Shown: positions 35,329-43,679 of the stretch, piece after piece
How positions within the stretch are numbered: position 1 is the stretch's first letter
How the letters are laid out: the number at the start of each line of letters is the position of its first letter
NCBI GenBank assembly: GCA_910588555.1
Contig: CAJUPC010000005.1
Location: forward strand, 1 to 64,000
Direction: 5' to 3'
DNA: 64,000 nt
DNA from: Candidatus Gastranaerophilales bacterium
Lineage (GTDB): Bacteria > Cyanobacteriota > Vampirovibrionia > Gastranaerophilales > Gastranaerophilaceae
The notes under the pieces: model-generated
The model's database searches: none
Told to the model about the DNA's origin: nothing
The model's input: only the letters and a program-made list of their open reading frames with translations
Program-made: the position numbers and the translations under genes

Positions 35329-35613
35329 TTATTTCAACCTGTTTTTTCTAATAAATAATTTAATAGCCTCTTCTGTTGTTTTCGGTGTTTTTGTTAGGTC
35401 TTCATCAAGTCTTTGAAACTTGTCTTGTTTTACAAAAATTTTGTTATAAATAGTCAGACCTGCAAAGATTACAAAAGACGAAAGTGCAACACCACCCATT
35501 GCCAGTCCGAATTTAATTAATGCAGAATGTACAACGGCATTGCGGGCTGTTGTTTCGCAAAAGCCCGCATTTGTCGTTAAAAATAATGTTATAAGTAAAA
35601 GTTTATTCTTCAA
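35329..35613 (-). CDS. Small secreted or membrane protein, TTG start
   Basis: 94 residues if it begins at the TTG at 35613, which has AGAGGA 6 bases upstream and gives a proper signal peptide (KNKLLLITLFLTTNAGFC, then ETTA). A second hydrophobic helix (about 34-58, LIKFGLAMGGVALSSFVIFAGL-type) and a basic, Lys/Arg-ended tail follow. A longer open frame upstream is a Lys/Gln-rich shadow of rng. Its start overlaps the end of rng by 11 bases, and it is followed by the small prepilin-like gene. Function unknown. Confidence 0.65.
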   Translation of the reverse strand: MKNKLLLITLFLTTNAGFCETTARNAVVHSALIKFGLAMGGVALSSFVIFAGLTIYNKIFVKQDKFQRLDEDLTKTPKTTEEAIKLFIRKNRLK

Positions 35614-37387
35614 CTTTTTCCTCTTTGTCCGCTTTTTTTGCACGCGGTTTTCTTGTTTTTGAAGCGCCGCGGTTCGGACGTCTTGTTCTTTTTGGTTTTT
35701 CAGTTTCTGCTGCTTCTGTTGTTTCCGCAACTTCTGCAACAGGTTCTTCCGATTTAACTTCATCAACAGCGGGTTTTTCTTCAATAACAGGTTTAATATC
35801 TTCGTTTGGTTTAAGAACAGTTTCTGCTGTTTCAATTACTTGTTGTTCTTGTTGAACTTCTTGCACTTCCTGTTTCTTTTCAAGTCTGTTGTTTTTTCTT
35901 CCGCGTATTTTCTTTGTTTCGCGTTTTTCTGTTTCTTGAACTGCTGTTGTTGAAGGATTTTCTACTTCAATTTCAGGAGTTGTTTGAGGTTGAATTGTTT
36001 CTTCTACAACAGGTTGTGGTTCTGTTTGCTGTTGGTTTTTATTATTATTTTTGTTGTTTTTCTTGAAATTATTTACCGGTAATTTCATTTTAGCTGCTTT
36101 AGCTCTGTATTCACCTTCAGCTGTCGGAGTTGCAAAGTTAAACTCGTTCATGAAATAACCTGTGCCCTGACAATGCGGACATTTTTTAGTGAAAATTTCA
36201 GACAAAGATTGTCCCTGTCTGTGTCTTGTCAACTCAACAAGTCCTAAATCAGAAAGCTGACCGACCTGCGGTTTTGCTTTGTCCGGTTCAAGTGCGATTT
36301 CAAGTTCTTCCATAATCGCAAGTTTATCTGCTCTGGATAGCATATCAATAAAGTCGATAATAATCATACCGCCGATGTTTCTTAAACGAAGCTGGCGTGC
36401 GATTTCATGAACAGCTTCAATGTTTGTTTTCAGAATTGTTTCATCCTGAGTTGACGAACTTGTGAATTTACCGCTGTTTACGTCGATTACTGTCAAAGCT
36501 TCTGTTGTTTGGATAAACAAATATCCGCCTGACGGCATATTAACTTTTACATTCAAGGCTGCTTTTATTTCTTTGTGAACGTCTGTTGCAACAAGAAGCG
36601 GTTCGGTTCCTTTATACAAAGTTACCTGAACATTTTTGTTCATGTGCCAGTTTTGCAAGATATTTTGAACTCTCTGCATTGCAAAAGCTGTATCTACAAC
36701 AATTTCTTTAACATCTTCTGTACAAGCTTCTCTGATTGTTCTATATAACAAATCCTGGTCTCTGTATAGAAGGTTCGGAGGAGTCATTGTTTCAGCGGCA
36801 GTAATAATGTTGTTCCATTTTTCGAGTAGGATTTCTAAGTCTTCCTGAATATCAGCTTCTGATTGTCCTTCTGCTTCGGTTCTGATGATAACGCCAATTC
36901 CAACGGGTTTGATAAGATTTACTACTGATTTCAGTCTTGCTCTTTCTCTTGAGTTTTCAATTTTTTTACTAATGCTTGTTCCGGGTTCGTTCGGCATTAA
37001 TACCAAAAATCTTCCCGGTAAGCTTATTTCTGTAGTAACTCTCGGGCCTTTATGACCAGTGGGTTCTTTTACAACCTGTACTATAAGTTTTTGTTTCGGA
37101 GAAAGTTTGTCTTTTAATGCGCCTTTTCCCATTACATCCTGTGCGTGTAAAAATCCCATTTTATCCATACCGACATTTACAAATGCGGCGTCAATACTTG
37201 GCAGAATATTGTCTACTGTTGCTAAAAATACATCTCCTAAAATCACATCGCCTCTTGAAATAAAGAAGTCTGTGACTTTTCCGCCTTGCATTACGGCTGC
37301 AATGTTGTCACGTTCCGCGATGATAATTTTTTTGTCAGCATTTTGCTGTTGTTGATTGTTTCTGTGGTTTCGTCTGTCGTTTGCCAT
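35603..37387 (-). CDS. rng: Ribonuclease E/G
   Basis: Endoribonuclease for rRNA and tRNA maturation and mRNA turnover. 594 residues: an S1-like RNA-binding domain (about 40-140, GDVILGDVFLATVDNILPSID), the RNase E/G catalytic part with metal-binding aspartates in TVIDVNSGKF and IIDFIDM, and the zinc-link CPHC near residue 395. After about 440 the protein is a low-complexity Glu/Lys/Val-rich tail, a typical disordered region for partner binding. It lies downstream of the TIGR03960 radical-SAM gene, its common partner in many bacteria. Confidence 0.95.
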   Translation of the reverse strand: MANDRRNHRNNQQQQNADKKIIIAERDNIAAVMQGGKVTDFFISRGDVILGDVFLATVDNILPSIDAAFVNVGMDKMGFLHAQDVMGKGALKDKLSPKQKLIVQVVKEPTGHKGPRVTTEISLPGRFLVLMPNEPGTSISKKIENSRERARLKSVVNLIKPVGIGVIIRTEAEGQSEADIQEDLEILLEKWNNIITAAETMTPPNLLYRDQDLLYRTIREACTEDVKEIVVDTAFAMQRVQNILQNWHMNKNVQVTLYKGTEPLLVATDVHKEIKAALNVKVNMPSGGYLFIQTTEALTVIDVNSGKFTSSSTQDETILKTNIEAVHEIARQLRLRNIGGMIIIDFIDMLSRADKLAIMEELEIALEPDKAKPQVGQLSDLGLVELTRHRQGQSLSEIFTKKCPHCQGTGYFMNEFNFATPTAEGEYRAKAAKMKLPVNNFKKNNKNNNKNQQQTEPQPVVEETIQPQTTPEIEVENPSTTAVQETEKRETKKIRGRKNNRLEKKQEVQEVQQEQQVIETAETVLKPNEDIKPVIEEKPAVDEVKSEEPVAEVAETTEAAETEKPKRTRRPNRGASKTRKPRAKKADKEEKVEE

Positions 37388-37397
37388 AAAAAATCCT

Positions 37398-39926
37398 TTA
37401 CTGTAATTCTTTTAAATCCTCGTCAAAAAACCGTGTCCTTTTAATATTGAATATAACATCGGGTGCAATCAAATTCATAAGAACATCGGCTCTGAGTGCG
37501 GGGATACCTGCTTCAACCGTTCCGTCTTTCTTTGTGATTGCGGATTGACCTGTTTTTAATACTATGAACAGACTTTCATCTTCAAATCTGTATGATTTTA
37601 TTGATTGCTTAATGTCTGTTTTTTTGAGTAAACCTTTTTTGTTTTTCTTCTCGATAAAAATTTCTTCGGAAGATAAAACTCTGTCTGTATTATATCGCAA
37701 AGTTTCAAAATCGTAAAGTGTTTTATTAAAAACATCAATCTTATATTCTGCCCATTGAGCAGTCATGTCAATTGCTTTAGTCGATTTATCAATTTTTACA
37801 ATACTTATAATTTTAGCCTGTTCGGGTAATACTTTCTCTAACTTTTGTTTGAGTTCATCGGGTGTAAGATTGTCAAATAATTCCAAATCTACAAGTTCGC
37901 ATTCGCTTTCTGCAAATAATGGAAGTGCAATCCCCATTGATACCTTCATTGACGGATTATAACCGAGTGAAAATACTATGTTCAAATCTGTTCTTGAAAG
38001 AGCTTTAAAGAAAGTATTCTGCCAGTCAAGGTGAGAAAAATATTTTAAAATACCTGTTTTTGTAAGTTTAATTCGGTATTTGTAAATTTCTCTGTCATAG
38101 CCCTGACAAAGTCTCGGGTCTTTTATTTCAAGTTTTAAATTTTGTGCTGTTTCACTTGCTTTATATGGCTTTGCAAGAACTTTACGTGTTTTTAAATTTT
38201 TACAAACACCACAGTTTACACATCCTTTTTCGCAGGTAGGTTTTGCATTACTGTCATTATATTCTTGTATAAACCATTCTTTATCCACACCAATATTTAT
38301 AAAGTCCCATGGAAGAACTTCATCTGTTGAATAATGTTTTTGAGCAAGTGCAGCCAAATCTATTCCGAGTTCTTTTGCTGTTTGAGCCCATATATCTTCT
38401 TGGAAATATTCTCCCCATGCATCAAGGTAACAGCCTTTTTTATAAAGAGTTTCAATATATTTGCAAAGTGATTGGTCGCCGCGTGTTAATACAGCTTCAA
38501 TCTGTGAGGTGAATTGTTCGTGGTAGTTAATTTTTACACCTTTAAGATGTGAAATTTTTTCTTTCAAATATTTAATATGTTCGGACACTTTTTCCAAAGG
38601 CATTTGCGGATACCACTGGAACGGGGTGAATGGTTTTGGTACAAAAATAGACAATGTGCAAGTTAAATCCATTCCATGCTGTAAACCTTTTTCTTTTTTA
38701 ATCTGTTTACAGCGCCATTTAATTTTGGATAGAAGTTGTGCCATTTCGTCCATATCTTCAAGAGTTTCTGTCGGAAGTCCGCAGATAAAATAGAATTTTA
38801 CTCTTGACCATCCGTTTTCGTATAGAGTCAAAACAGCGTTTAAGATTTGTTCTTCATTAATATTTTTCTTAATTTTATCGCGTAATCTCTGGCTGCCAGC
38901 TTCGGGCGCAAGTGTCATTGTAGATTTTCTTACGCTTTGAACAAGGTTGGCAAGTTCAAGGTTAAAGCCGTCAATTCTTTGGCTGGGAAGCGAAACCGAA
39001 ACCTTTTTCTCGTTAAAATCTACAGCAAGTTCTTTTATAACTTCATTGATATTTTTATAATCGTTTGAAGAAAGTGATAAAAGCGAGTATTCGTCATAAC
39101 CTGTATTTTTAACAAGTTCTTTTGCAATTTTAATAATGTCTTCTGCCGAACGCTCTCTGATAGGTAGAGTTACGTGACCGGGCTGGCAGAAACGGCACAT
39201 TCTTCCGCAGCCGCGACGAATTTCAACTACAGCTCTGTCTTGAACGGATGTGGAAAACGGTATCGGGTACTCTTTTAATGCCGTTTCGTATTCAAGTTGT
39301 GCAATTCTTTTTGTAACACTTCCGCCTACACTTGATGACCAGCGTCCTGAGTTGTCGCCTTCACACAAAGCCTTTATTCGCTCTTGACGCGGCAAGTCTT
39401 TTGTTTTTTCTAATATTTGACAAACTTCTATAATACTGTCCTCGCCGTCGCCAATCATAAATACATCTACAAAATCAGCAAGGGGAAGCGGGTTAAATGC
39501 ACAAGGTCCGCCTGCAATGATAATCGGGTCATCATCGCTTCTCATATCATTTCTATATGGAATTCCTGACATGTCAAGCATTTTTAAAACAGTGGGGTAT
39601 GCCATTTCATATTGCAGAGAGAATCCCACAGCATCAAAATCTTTAATGGGTCTTTTGCTTTCAAGGCCGTATAATATTTCGGGTTTAAAGTCGGGTTCCG
39701 GTGCATAAACACGGTCACACATAAATCCGTGCTGTTTGTTAATCATTCCGAATAAAACTCTAACGCCTAAATTACTTATACCGATTTCGTATTTGTCGGG
39801 GAAAGCGAATGCAAATCTTACTTTTGCACTGTCAAAATCTTTATTTGCGGATAAAAATTCTCCGCCTACGTATTGATATGGTTTGTTGCATTTATATAGG
39901 GCTTCTTGTCTGAATAAGCAGTTCAT
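37398..39926 (-). CDS. B12-binding-type radical SAM protein with C-terminal DUF2344 domain (TIGR03960/TIGR03936)
   Basis: 842 residues. N-terminal B12-binding-like region (about 1-190), a radical SAM core with CGRMCRFC (the CxxxCxxC cluster site) near residue 240, then a cysteine-rich linker (CEKGCVNCGVCKN, near 575) and a C-terminal domain (about 620-842) of the DUF2344 type (KTGILKYFSHLDWQ). In many bacteria these two parts are separate genes next to rng and the L21 ribosomal protein gene; here they are fused and directly precede rng. The reaction is unknown, probably an RNA- or ribosome-related modification. Confidence 0.9.
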   Translation of the reverse strand: MNCLFRQEALYKCNKPYQYVGGEFLSANKDFDSAKVRFAFAFPDKYEIGISNLGVRVLFGMINKQHGFMCDRVYAPEPDFKPEILYGLESKRPIKDFDAVGFSLQYEMAYPTVLKMLDMSGIPYRNDMRSDDDPIIIAGGPCAFNPLPLADFVDVFMIGDGEDSIIEVCQILEKTKDLPRQERIKALCEGDNSGRWSSSVGGSVTKRIAQLEYETALKEYPIPFSTSVQDRAVVEIRRGCGRMCRFCQPGHVTLPIRERSAEDIIKIAKELVKNTGYDEYSLLSLSSNDYKNINEVIKELAVDFNEKKVSVSLPSQRIDGFNLELANLVQSVRKSTMTLAPEAGSQRLRDKIKKNINEEQILNAVLTLYENGWSRVKFYFICGLPTETLEDMDEMAQLLSKIKWRCKQIKKEKGLQHGMDLTCTLSIFVPKPFTPFQWYPQMPLEKVSEHIKYLKEKISHLKGVKINYHEQFTSQIEAVLTRGDQSLCKYIETLYKKGCYLDAWGEYFQEDIWAQTAKELGIDLAALAQKHYSTDEVLPWDFINIGVDKEWFIQEYNDSNAKPTCEKGCVNCGVCKNLKTRKVLAKPYKASETAQNLKLEIKDPRLCQGYDREIYKYRIKLTKTGILKYFSHLDWQNTFFKALSRTDLNIVFSLGYNPSMKVSMGIALPLFAESECELVDLELFDNLTPDELKQKLEKVLPEQAKIISIVKIDKSTKAIDMTAQWAEYKIDVFNKTLYDFETLRYNTDRVLSSEEIFIEKKNKKGLLKKTDIKQSIKSYRFEDESLFIVLKTGQSAITKKDGTVEAGIPALRADVLMNLIAPDVIFNIKRTRFFDEDLKELQ

Positions 39927-39937
39927 TTTTCTCTCCG

Positions 39938-40267
39938 TTATGCTAAGTTTTCGGGAAAATATTTATCTATTTCTATAATTGTTCCGTCAAGTGTGTTTTC
40001 TTCAAATGATTTAATAAATTTAAAAAGGTCGGAATTCGGCACGTCGTAATTGTAAAGAACTGTTTCGCCTTTATTTTTACGCATTACTCTGACAATATAG
40101 TGGCAATTTTCCGCATATTTTTTCAAGTGTTCGGGATTAAATTTATTGCCGTTTGTATCTCTGTCAATTCTTACATAATCAAAGCCTGCATAAAATTTAA
40201 CTTTCCCTTTGTGTTCCGCAGGTTTTGAAAAAATGTCTATAACCTTTTTATTAATCTCATCTTTCAT
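39938..40267 (-). CDS. Hypothetical small protein
   Basis: 109 residues, not recognised. It is Lys/Asp/Asn rich, with a beta-alpha pattern including KVKFYAGFDYVRIDR and CHYIVRVMRKNKGETVLYN, and a strongly acidic end (EIDKYFPENLA). No signal peptide or membrane segment. It is just upstream of the radical SAM gene with 11 bases between, so it is probably the first gene of the operon that includes rng. No ribosome site is evident before the ATG. Confidence 0.6.
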   Translation of the reverse strand: MKDEINKKVIDIFSKPAEHKGKVKFYAGFDYVRIDRDTNGNKFNPEHLKKYAENCHYIVRVMRKNKGETVLYNYDVPNSDLFKFIKSFEENTLDGTIIEIDKYFPENLA

Positions 40268-40346
40268 ATTTTAATTAAACTATATTATTGCGGGCATGTC
40301 TAAATGTTAAGCAAATTATTACAATTTATGATTATAATTTAATTTT

Positions 40347-40355
40347 TGGTATAAT
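40347..40355 (+). promoter_or_regulatory. Promoter of the GT-D glycosyltransferase gene
   Basis: TGgTATAAT, an extended -10, 22 bases before the ATG at 40378, with a AGAGAGGGAAG ribosome site between, so this transcript has a short normal leader. Confidence 0.55.
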
Positions 40356-40377
40356 ATTTAACAAAAGAGAGGGAAGT

Positions 40378-41328
40378 ATGTTTTATATAAAGAAAACACC
40401 GTCTACAGGACGTTATGAGATTAATCTATTCGGGTTAAAGATGAAATTCAGAATTCATGACAAAGATGAAAAGCTGAAAAATAAAATTGCAAACATGTAT
40501 TATGAACTTGCAGACCCGAGAACTCTTGCGTCAATTAAGCTTCCAAGAGTGTTAAACGCTCATGACGCTTTGTATACGCTTACTTCCTGTGAAAAATCTA
40601 TGGCAAGATGCGGAGATGGTGAATTCAAACTCATCATGGGTGAAAATATTTCTTTCCAAAAATACGACCCTGTTCTTGCTGAAAGATTAAAAAATATTTT
40701 AACAAACAAAAACGAAAATATGCTTGTCGGTTTGCCTGACGTTTTCGGATATTGCAACCACGACTATTTGCGTAAAGTTTTGGTTCAATCTCGTGATACA
40801 TTATACAAATATTTTGATTTTTCAAAATCTTATATTGACACAAATGTTACGCGTCAGATGATTTTTGTGAATGAACAGCAAGGAAATGATTATTATGCAA
40901 GGATGAAATCTCTCTGGCATGACAAAGAAGTTGTTATAGTTGAAGGAGCGGGAAGCCGACTCGGCGTGGGTAATGATTTGTTTGACGGCGCAACATCAAT
41001 TCATAGAATTATTTGTCCTATAAAAGACGCGTTTTCAAAATACGACGAAATTCTTGTAGAATGTTTAAGACAGCCAAAACATAAACTGTTTATTATTGCT
41101 CTCGGACCTACAGCTACAGTTTTAGCAGAAGATTTATGCAATGAGGGTTACAGAGCATTAGATATCGGGCATTTAGACACAGCTTATGAAGCTTTTTTAA
41201 GAAAATCTAATGTATTTGTTCACGTTGAAGGCAAAATCGTGTTCAACGAAGAACGCAAAGAAAATAAAATTCCCGAATGCAAAGATGAAAATTACAACAA
41301 ACAAATAATTAAAATGCTTGTAGATTAA
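40378..41328 (+). CDS. GT-D fold glycosyltransferase (DUF1792)
   Basis: 316 residues. The N-terminus (STGRYEINLFGLKMKFR) is the short beta region found in lipopolysaccharide-type glycosyltransferases of gut bacteria. The GT-D core follows: MARCGDGEF near 85, the SRLGVGNDLFDGA region near 200, IICPIKDAF, and ALGPTATVLAEDL with DIGHLD near 265. GT-D enzymes add a sugar to a glycoprotein or surface glycan; the target is not evident here and no other glycan gene is nearby. The start at 40378 is supported by its ribosome site; an upstream ATG at 40288 lacks one. Confidence 0.85.
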   Translation: MFYIKKTPSTGRYEINLFGLKMKFRIHDKDEKLKNKIANMYYELADPRTLASIKLPRVLNAHDALYTLTSCEKSMARCGDGEFKLIMGENISFQKYDPVLAERLKNILTNKNENMLVGLPDVFGYCNHDYLRKVLVQSRDTLYKYFDFSKSYIDTNVTRQMIFVNEQQGNDYYARMKSLWHDKEVVIVEGAGSRLGVGNDLFDGATSIHRIICPIKDAFSKYDEILVECLRQPKHKLFIIALGPTATVLAEDLCNEGYRALDIGHLDTAYEAFLRKSNVFVHVEGKIVFNEERKENKIPECKDENYNKQIIKMLVD

Positions 41329-41331
41329 AAC

Positions 41332-41643
41332 TTATAAATTTTTTGCGTAGTCGGTATATTCTTTTATAAAAGCGATAATTTCCAAAGCAAGTTCTTTTCT
41401 TACATCAATCGGAGCGTTTTTTAAATACTCCATTGCGTGAGAAACCTTGATATTCTTGTCGTACCAGCGGCGCATAATATAATTGTACTGATCGTCTAAA
41501 GACATTTCAATATTAAAATCAATGTCTTTTAATCTGTCAATAATAAAGTCCGCACAACGAACCTGAATATACTCTTCTGCTTTTTCCAAATCCGCAACAG
41601 CTCTGCTTACTGTCGGGTCTATATCATACCAACGCTTTTTCAT
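41332..41643 (-). CDS. Hypothetical helical protein
   Basis: 103 residues, soluble, not recognised. Almost all alpha-helical, with RWYDIDPTVSRAVADLEKAEE and RRWYDKNIKVSHAMEYLKNAP as two similar halves (R-W-Y-D then a helix), suggesting an internal duplication of a helical hairpin. It converges on the glycosyltransferase gene (3 bases between the ends). A nearly consensus promoter with the -10 box exactly 6 nt before the ATG and no ribosome site makes it one of the clearest leaderless candidates in the window. Confidence 0.7.
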   Translation of the reverse strand: MKKRWYDIDPTVSRAVADLEKAEEYIQVRCADFIIDRLKDIDFNIEMSLDDQYNYIMRRWYDKNIKVSHAMEYLKNAPIDVRKELALEIIAFIKEYTDYAKNL

Positions 41644-41649
41644 AGTTTA

Positions 41650-41678
41650 ATAATACAAATTTTTTTGAATTCTGTCAA
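41650..41678 (-). promoter_or_regulatory. Near-consensus promoter, leaderless arrangement
   Basis: TTGACA (41673-41678), 17 bases, TATTAT (41650-41655), then six bases and the ATG of the 41332-41643 gene. This is the best -35/-10 pair among the leaderless candidates and supports the call. Confidence 0.75.
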
Positions 41679-41725
41679 GTTTTTCAGGTAGAAAAGATTA
41701 TTTGGTGATTTTTCTGTAATTGTTA

Positions 41726-41731
41726 TATAAT
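41726..41731 (+). promoter_or_regulatory. -10 box, leaderless arrangement
   Basis: TATAAT, then six bases (ATAGAT) and the ATG at 41738 of the secreted protein gene. No ribosome site lies between. Confidence 0.6.
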
Positions 41732-41737
41732 ATAGAT

Positions 41738-42892
41738 ATGAAAAAGATTATTGCAATAATTCTTTTATTTCTGTTTATAAGCGCAAATTCATTGGTTTAC
41801 GCCGAAACTTTGCATGGGCATGCGGAGAAAAACGAACAGTTTGAAAAGCAGATTGAAAAAGAATTATTCACTGGCGAAGTCGAACAGCTTGAGAGAAAAG
41901 ACATTATTAATATGACCGTTTCTCATGTCTTGGACAGCAATATAAATATCGAAGGCGATGAGTTTTTTGCCGAAGTTACAGACGAAGTTAAAGGCGACAG
42001 AGGTGTTATTATTCCCAAAGGTACTGTTGCACACGGAAAAATAACTCAAACTGCTGACCCCAAAAGGCTGGGACGTCAGGGTTGGATTGAACTTGATTTT
42101 GATTATTTGATTACGCCTGACGGTAGAGAAATTCCTATTGAAGGTAAAATGTCAACGAAATTACACCCTGTTGCAGAAGCTTCAAAAATCATTGTTCAAG
42201 ATGTCGGCTACACTTTAGCTGGCGGAGCAATCGGCGGATTTGCAGCACTGAATTGGCTTGGACTTGAAGCGGCTATTGCTTCTCAGGGTTACACACTGGC
42301 AGGAGGTGCAGCTGTGGGCGGAGCAATCGGACTCGGTATGGCACTTATGCGTAAAGGAAACGACGTCTTAATTGCACCGGGTGATCAAATTAGAGTTAAA
42401 ATAAATTCTAATGTTCCTCTTCCTGTTTATAAAGAAACAGCTTTGATGCAGCATGAAATGCTTTATCCCGGATTAGATATAAATATAAGTGACATTAAAC
42501 ATGAAAAAGACCCGTTTGGCGAAGTTAATACTATTACTCTTACAGTAATGATTTCAAATATGTCCGATAAAACTTTTTCTGGACTTGATATGGCTCTTGT
42601 AAATGATTACAACGCTGTTTTCAGACCGTCAATTTTTGGCGATACAAAGCTGATGTTCAAGCAAATTCGTCCTGGTGATAAGTTTGCAGGCAGAGTTTCA
42701 TTTTCTGTTGATAATATAAACAGAAATTTTTGGCTGACTTTTTATGACAGAAGAAAAGGTTCAGCATTGACTAAAATCTCAATTGATAATGCCTACAGAA
42801 ATGTTTCCAGCAAAACTAAGAGAAAAAATCAAAAAATGAGAAAGAAAAATTCAAATTTTAAAAAAGAAGAAGATTTGTTTGATATTCGCTAA
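41738..42892 (+). CDS. Secreted envelope protein with a glycine-zipper hairpin
   Basis: 384 residues. A signal peptide (KKIIAIILLFLFISANSLVYA) is followed by a beta domain (about 60-160) with GVIIPKGTVAHGKI and LDFDYLITPDGREIPIEG, then a glycine-rich helical hairpin (AGGAIGGF and VGGAIGLGMAL, about 168-205), RKGNDVLIAPGDQIRVKI, and a C-terminal beta domain with a basic tail. The beta domain and the RKG-GD segment recur in the protein at 50934-51605. It probably associates with the outer membrane; the role is unknown. The start at 41738 is set by the signal peptide and the -10 box. Confidence 0.75.
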   Translation: MKKIIAIILLFLFISANSLVYAETLHGHAEKNEQFEKQIEKELFTGEVEQLERKDIINMTVSHVLDSNINIEGDEFFAEVTDEVKGDRGVIIPKGTVAHGKITQTADPKRLGRQGWIELDFDYLITPDGREIPIEGKMSTKLHPVAEASKIIVQDVGYTLAGGAIGGFAALNWLGLEAAIASQGYTLAGGAAVGGAIGLGMALMRKGNDVLIAPGDQIRVKINSNVPLPVYKETALMQHEMLYPGLDINISDIKHEKDPFGEVNTITLTVMISNMSDKTFSGLDMALVNDYNAVFRPSIFGDTKLMFKQIRPGDKFAGRVSFSVDNINRNFWLTFYDRRKGSALTKISIDNAYRNVSSKTKRKNQKMRKKNSNFKKEEDLFDIR

Positions 42893-42895
42893 ATG

Positions 42896-42946
42896 TAACA
42901 TTTTATAAATATTGTATTGAAATAAAAACATTTTATGTTACAATGT
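42896..42946 (+). promoter_or_regulatory. Promoter and likely operator of the BlaI-type repressor gene
   Basis: TTGAAA (42919-42924), 16 bases, TACAAT (42941-42946). TGTAACAT (42896-42903) and ATGTTACA (42937-42944) form an inverted repeat; the second arm overlaps the -10 box. The TGTA/TACA content is like BlaI/MecI operators, so the repressor probably controls itself. Confidence 0.5.
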
Positions 42947-42975
42947 TAGTAATTAGAAATTAGGAGGTAAACCTT

Positions 42976-43317
42976 ATGGTGTGTGGTAAGTTAGAAATCG
43001 ACATTTTAAATTCATTCTGGCATCTGACTGAAGACGATGAAGACAGAGATGTTTCCATTCAGGATATTGTTGACGACTTATCTGCAAACGGGGTTGAAAG
43101 AGCTTATACGACTATAAAAACGGTTATGGACAGATTGACCGTAAAATCTATTCTTGTCAGATATAAGTCAGGTAAAAAATTCTTCTATAAAGCAGCAATG
43201 ACAAAAGAAGAAATGGCGTCAGAAGCTGTTAAAACTGTTGCAGAACAATTTTTTAACGGCAGTTATATTGAATTAATAAGGTTTGCAGAAGAAAAGGCTC
43301 AAAATATTTTGTTATGA
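42976..43317 (+). CDS. BlaI/MecI-family transcriptional repressor
   Basis: 113 residues. A winged helix DNA-binding domain (about 1-75) with the family pattern ILNSFWHLTED, VSIQDIVDDLS, RAYTTIKTVMDRLTVKSIL and RYKSGKKFFYKA, then a helical dimerisation end. BlaI is normally inactivated by the BlaR1 or MecR1 sensor protease, but no such gene is adjacent. AGGAGGT lies 8 bases before the ATG. Its stop overlaps the next start (ATGA). The targets are likely its own promoter and the two genes after it. Confidence 0.88.
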   Translation: MVCGKLEIDILNSFWHLTEDDEDRDVSIQDIVDDLSANGVERAYTTIKTVMDRLTVKSILVRYKSGKKFFYKAAMTKEEMASEAVKTVAEQFFNGSYIELIRFAEEKAQNILL

Positions 43318-43679
43318 CAAATGATAGAGCCTATGTCGCGTCACTCATAAGGCAGGTTTTAATTTCTCGTGTGTGTGTGAGAGAAGCTATTTTGAATTTT
43401 CCGCGTGATACTGATGATAAGAGTATTCACGCAGCTTATCATGCACTTGTTCATTATGAAGCAGATGAGGATTTAAGAGGACGTGATGAGCTTTATAGAG
43501 AAGAACAGGATGATTATTTAGAGATGATTTCACAAGTTCTTGAGCGCGGAGAAGATTTGCCGGAAAATATTATAAATAACTATGATAAATATTATGCTTG
43601 TGCTAATATACTTCATGAAGAAAACGCAAAAGGTTTTTTTAAAAGTTTTTTTAGATTTTTAAATATAAGGAGAGATTAA
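43314..43679 (+). CDS. Hypothetical helical protein in the BlaI operon
   Basis: 121 residues, soluble, mostly alpha-helical and acidic in the middle (YEADEDLRGRDELYREEQDDYLEM-type region). No family recognised. It overlaps the repressor by 4 bases (ATGA) and its stop is directly followed by the ATG of the secreted protein, so the three genes form one tightly packed operon. It could be the sensor or partner of the repressor, but nothing in the sequence shows that. Confidence 0.65.
   Translation: MTNDRAYVASLIRQVLISRVCVREAILNFPRDTDDKSIHAAYHALVHYEADEDLRGRDELYREEQDDYLEMISQVLERGEDLPENIINNYDKYYACANILHEENAKGFFKSFFRFLNIRRD

Noticed and set aside
35614..35835. The upstream Lys/Gln-rich extension of the small gene at 35329
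   Set aside because: It lies within rng in another frame and has a composition typical of a shadow; the TTG at 35613 with AGAGGA gives a proper signal peptide.
40288..40377. A longer N-terminus for the GT-D glycosyltransferase
   Set aside because: The AGAGAGGGAAG ribosome site belongs to the ATG at 40378, and the upstream codons overlap the promoter.
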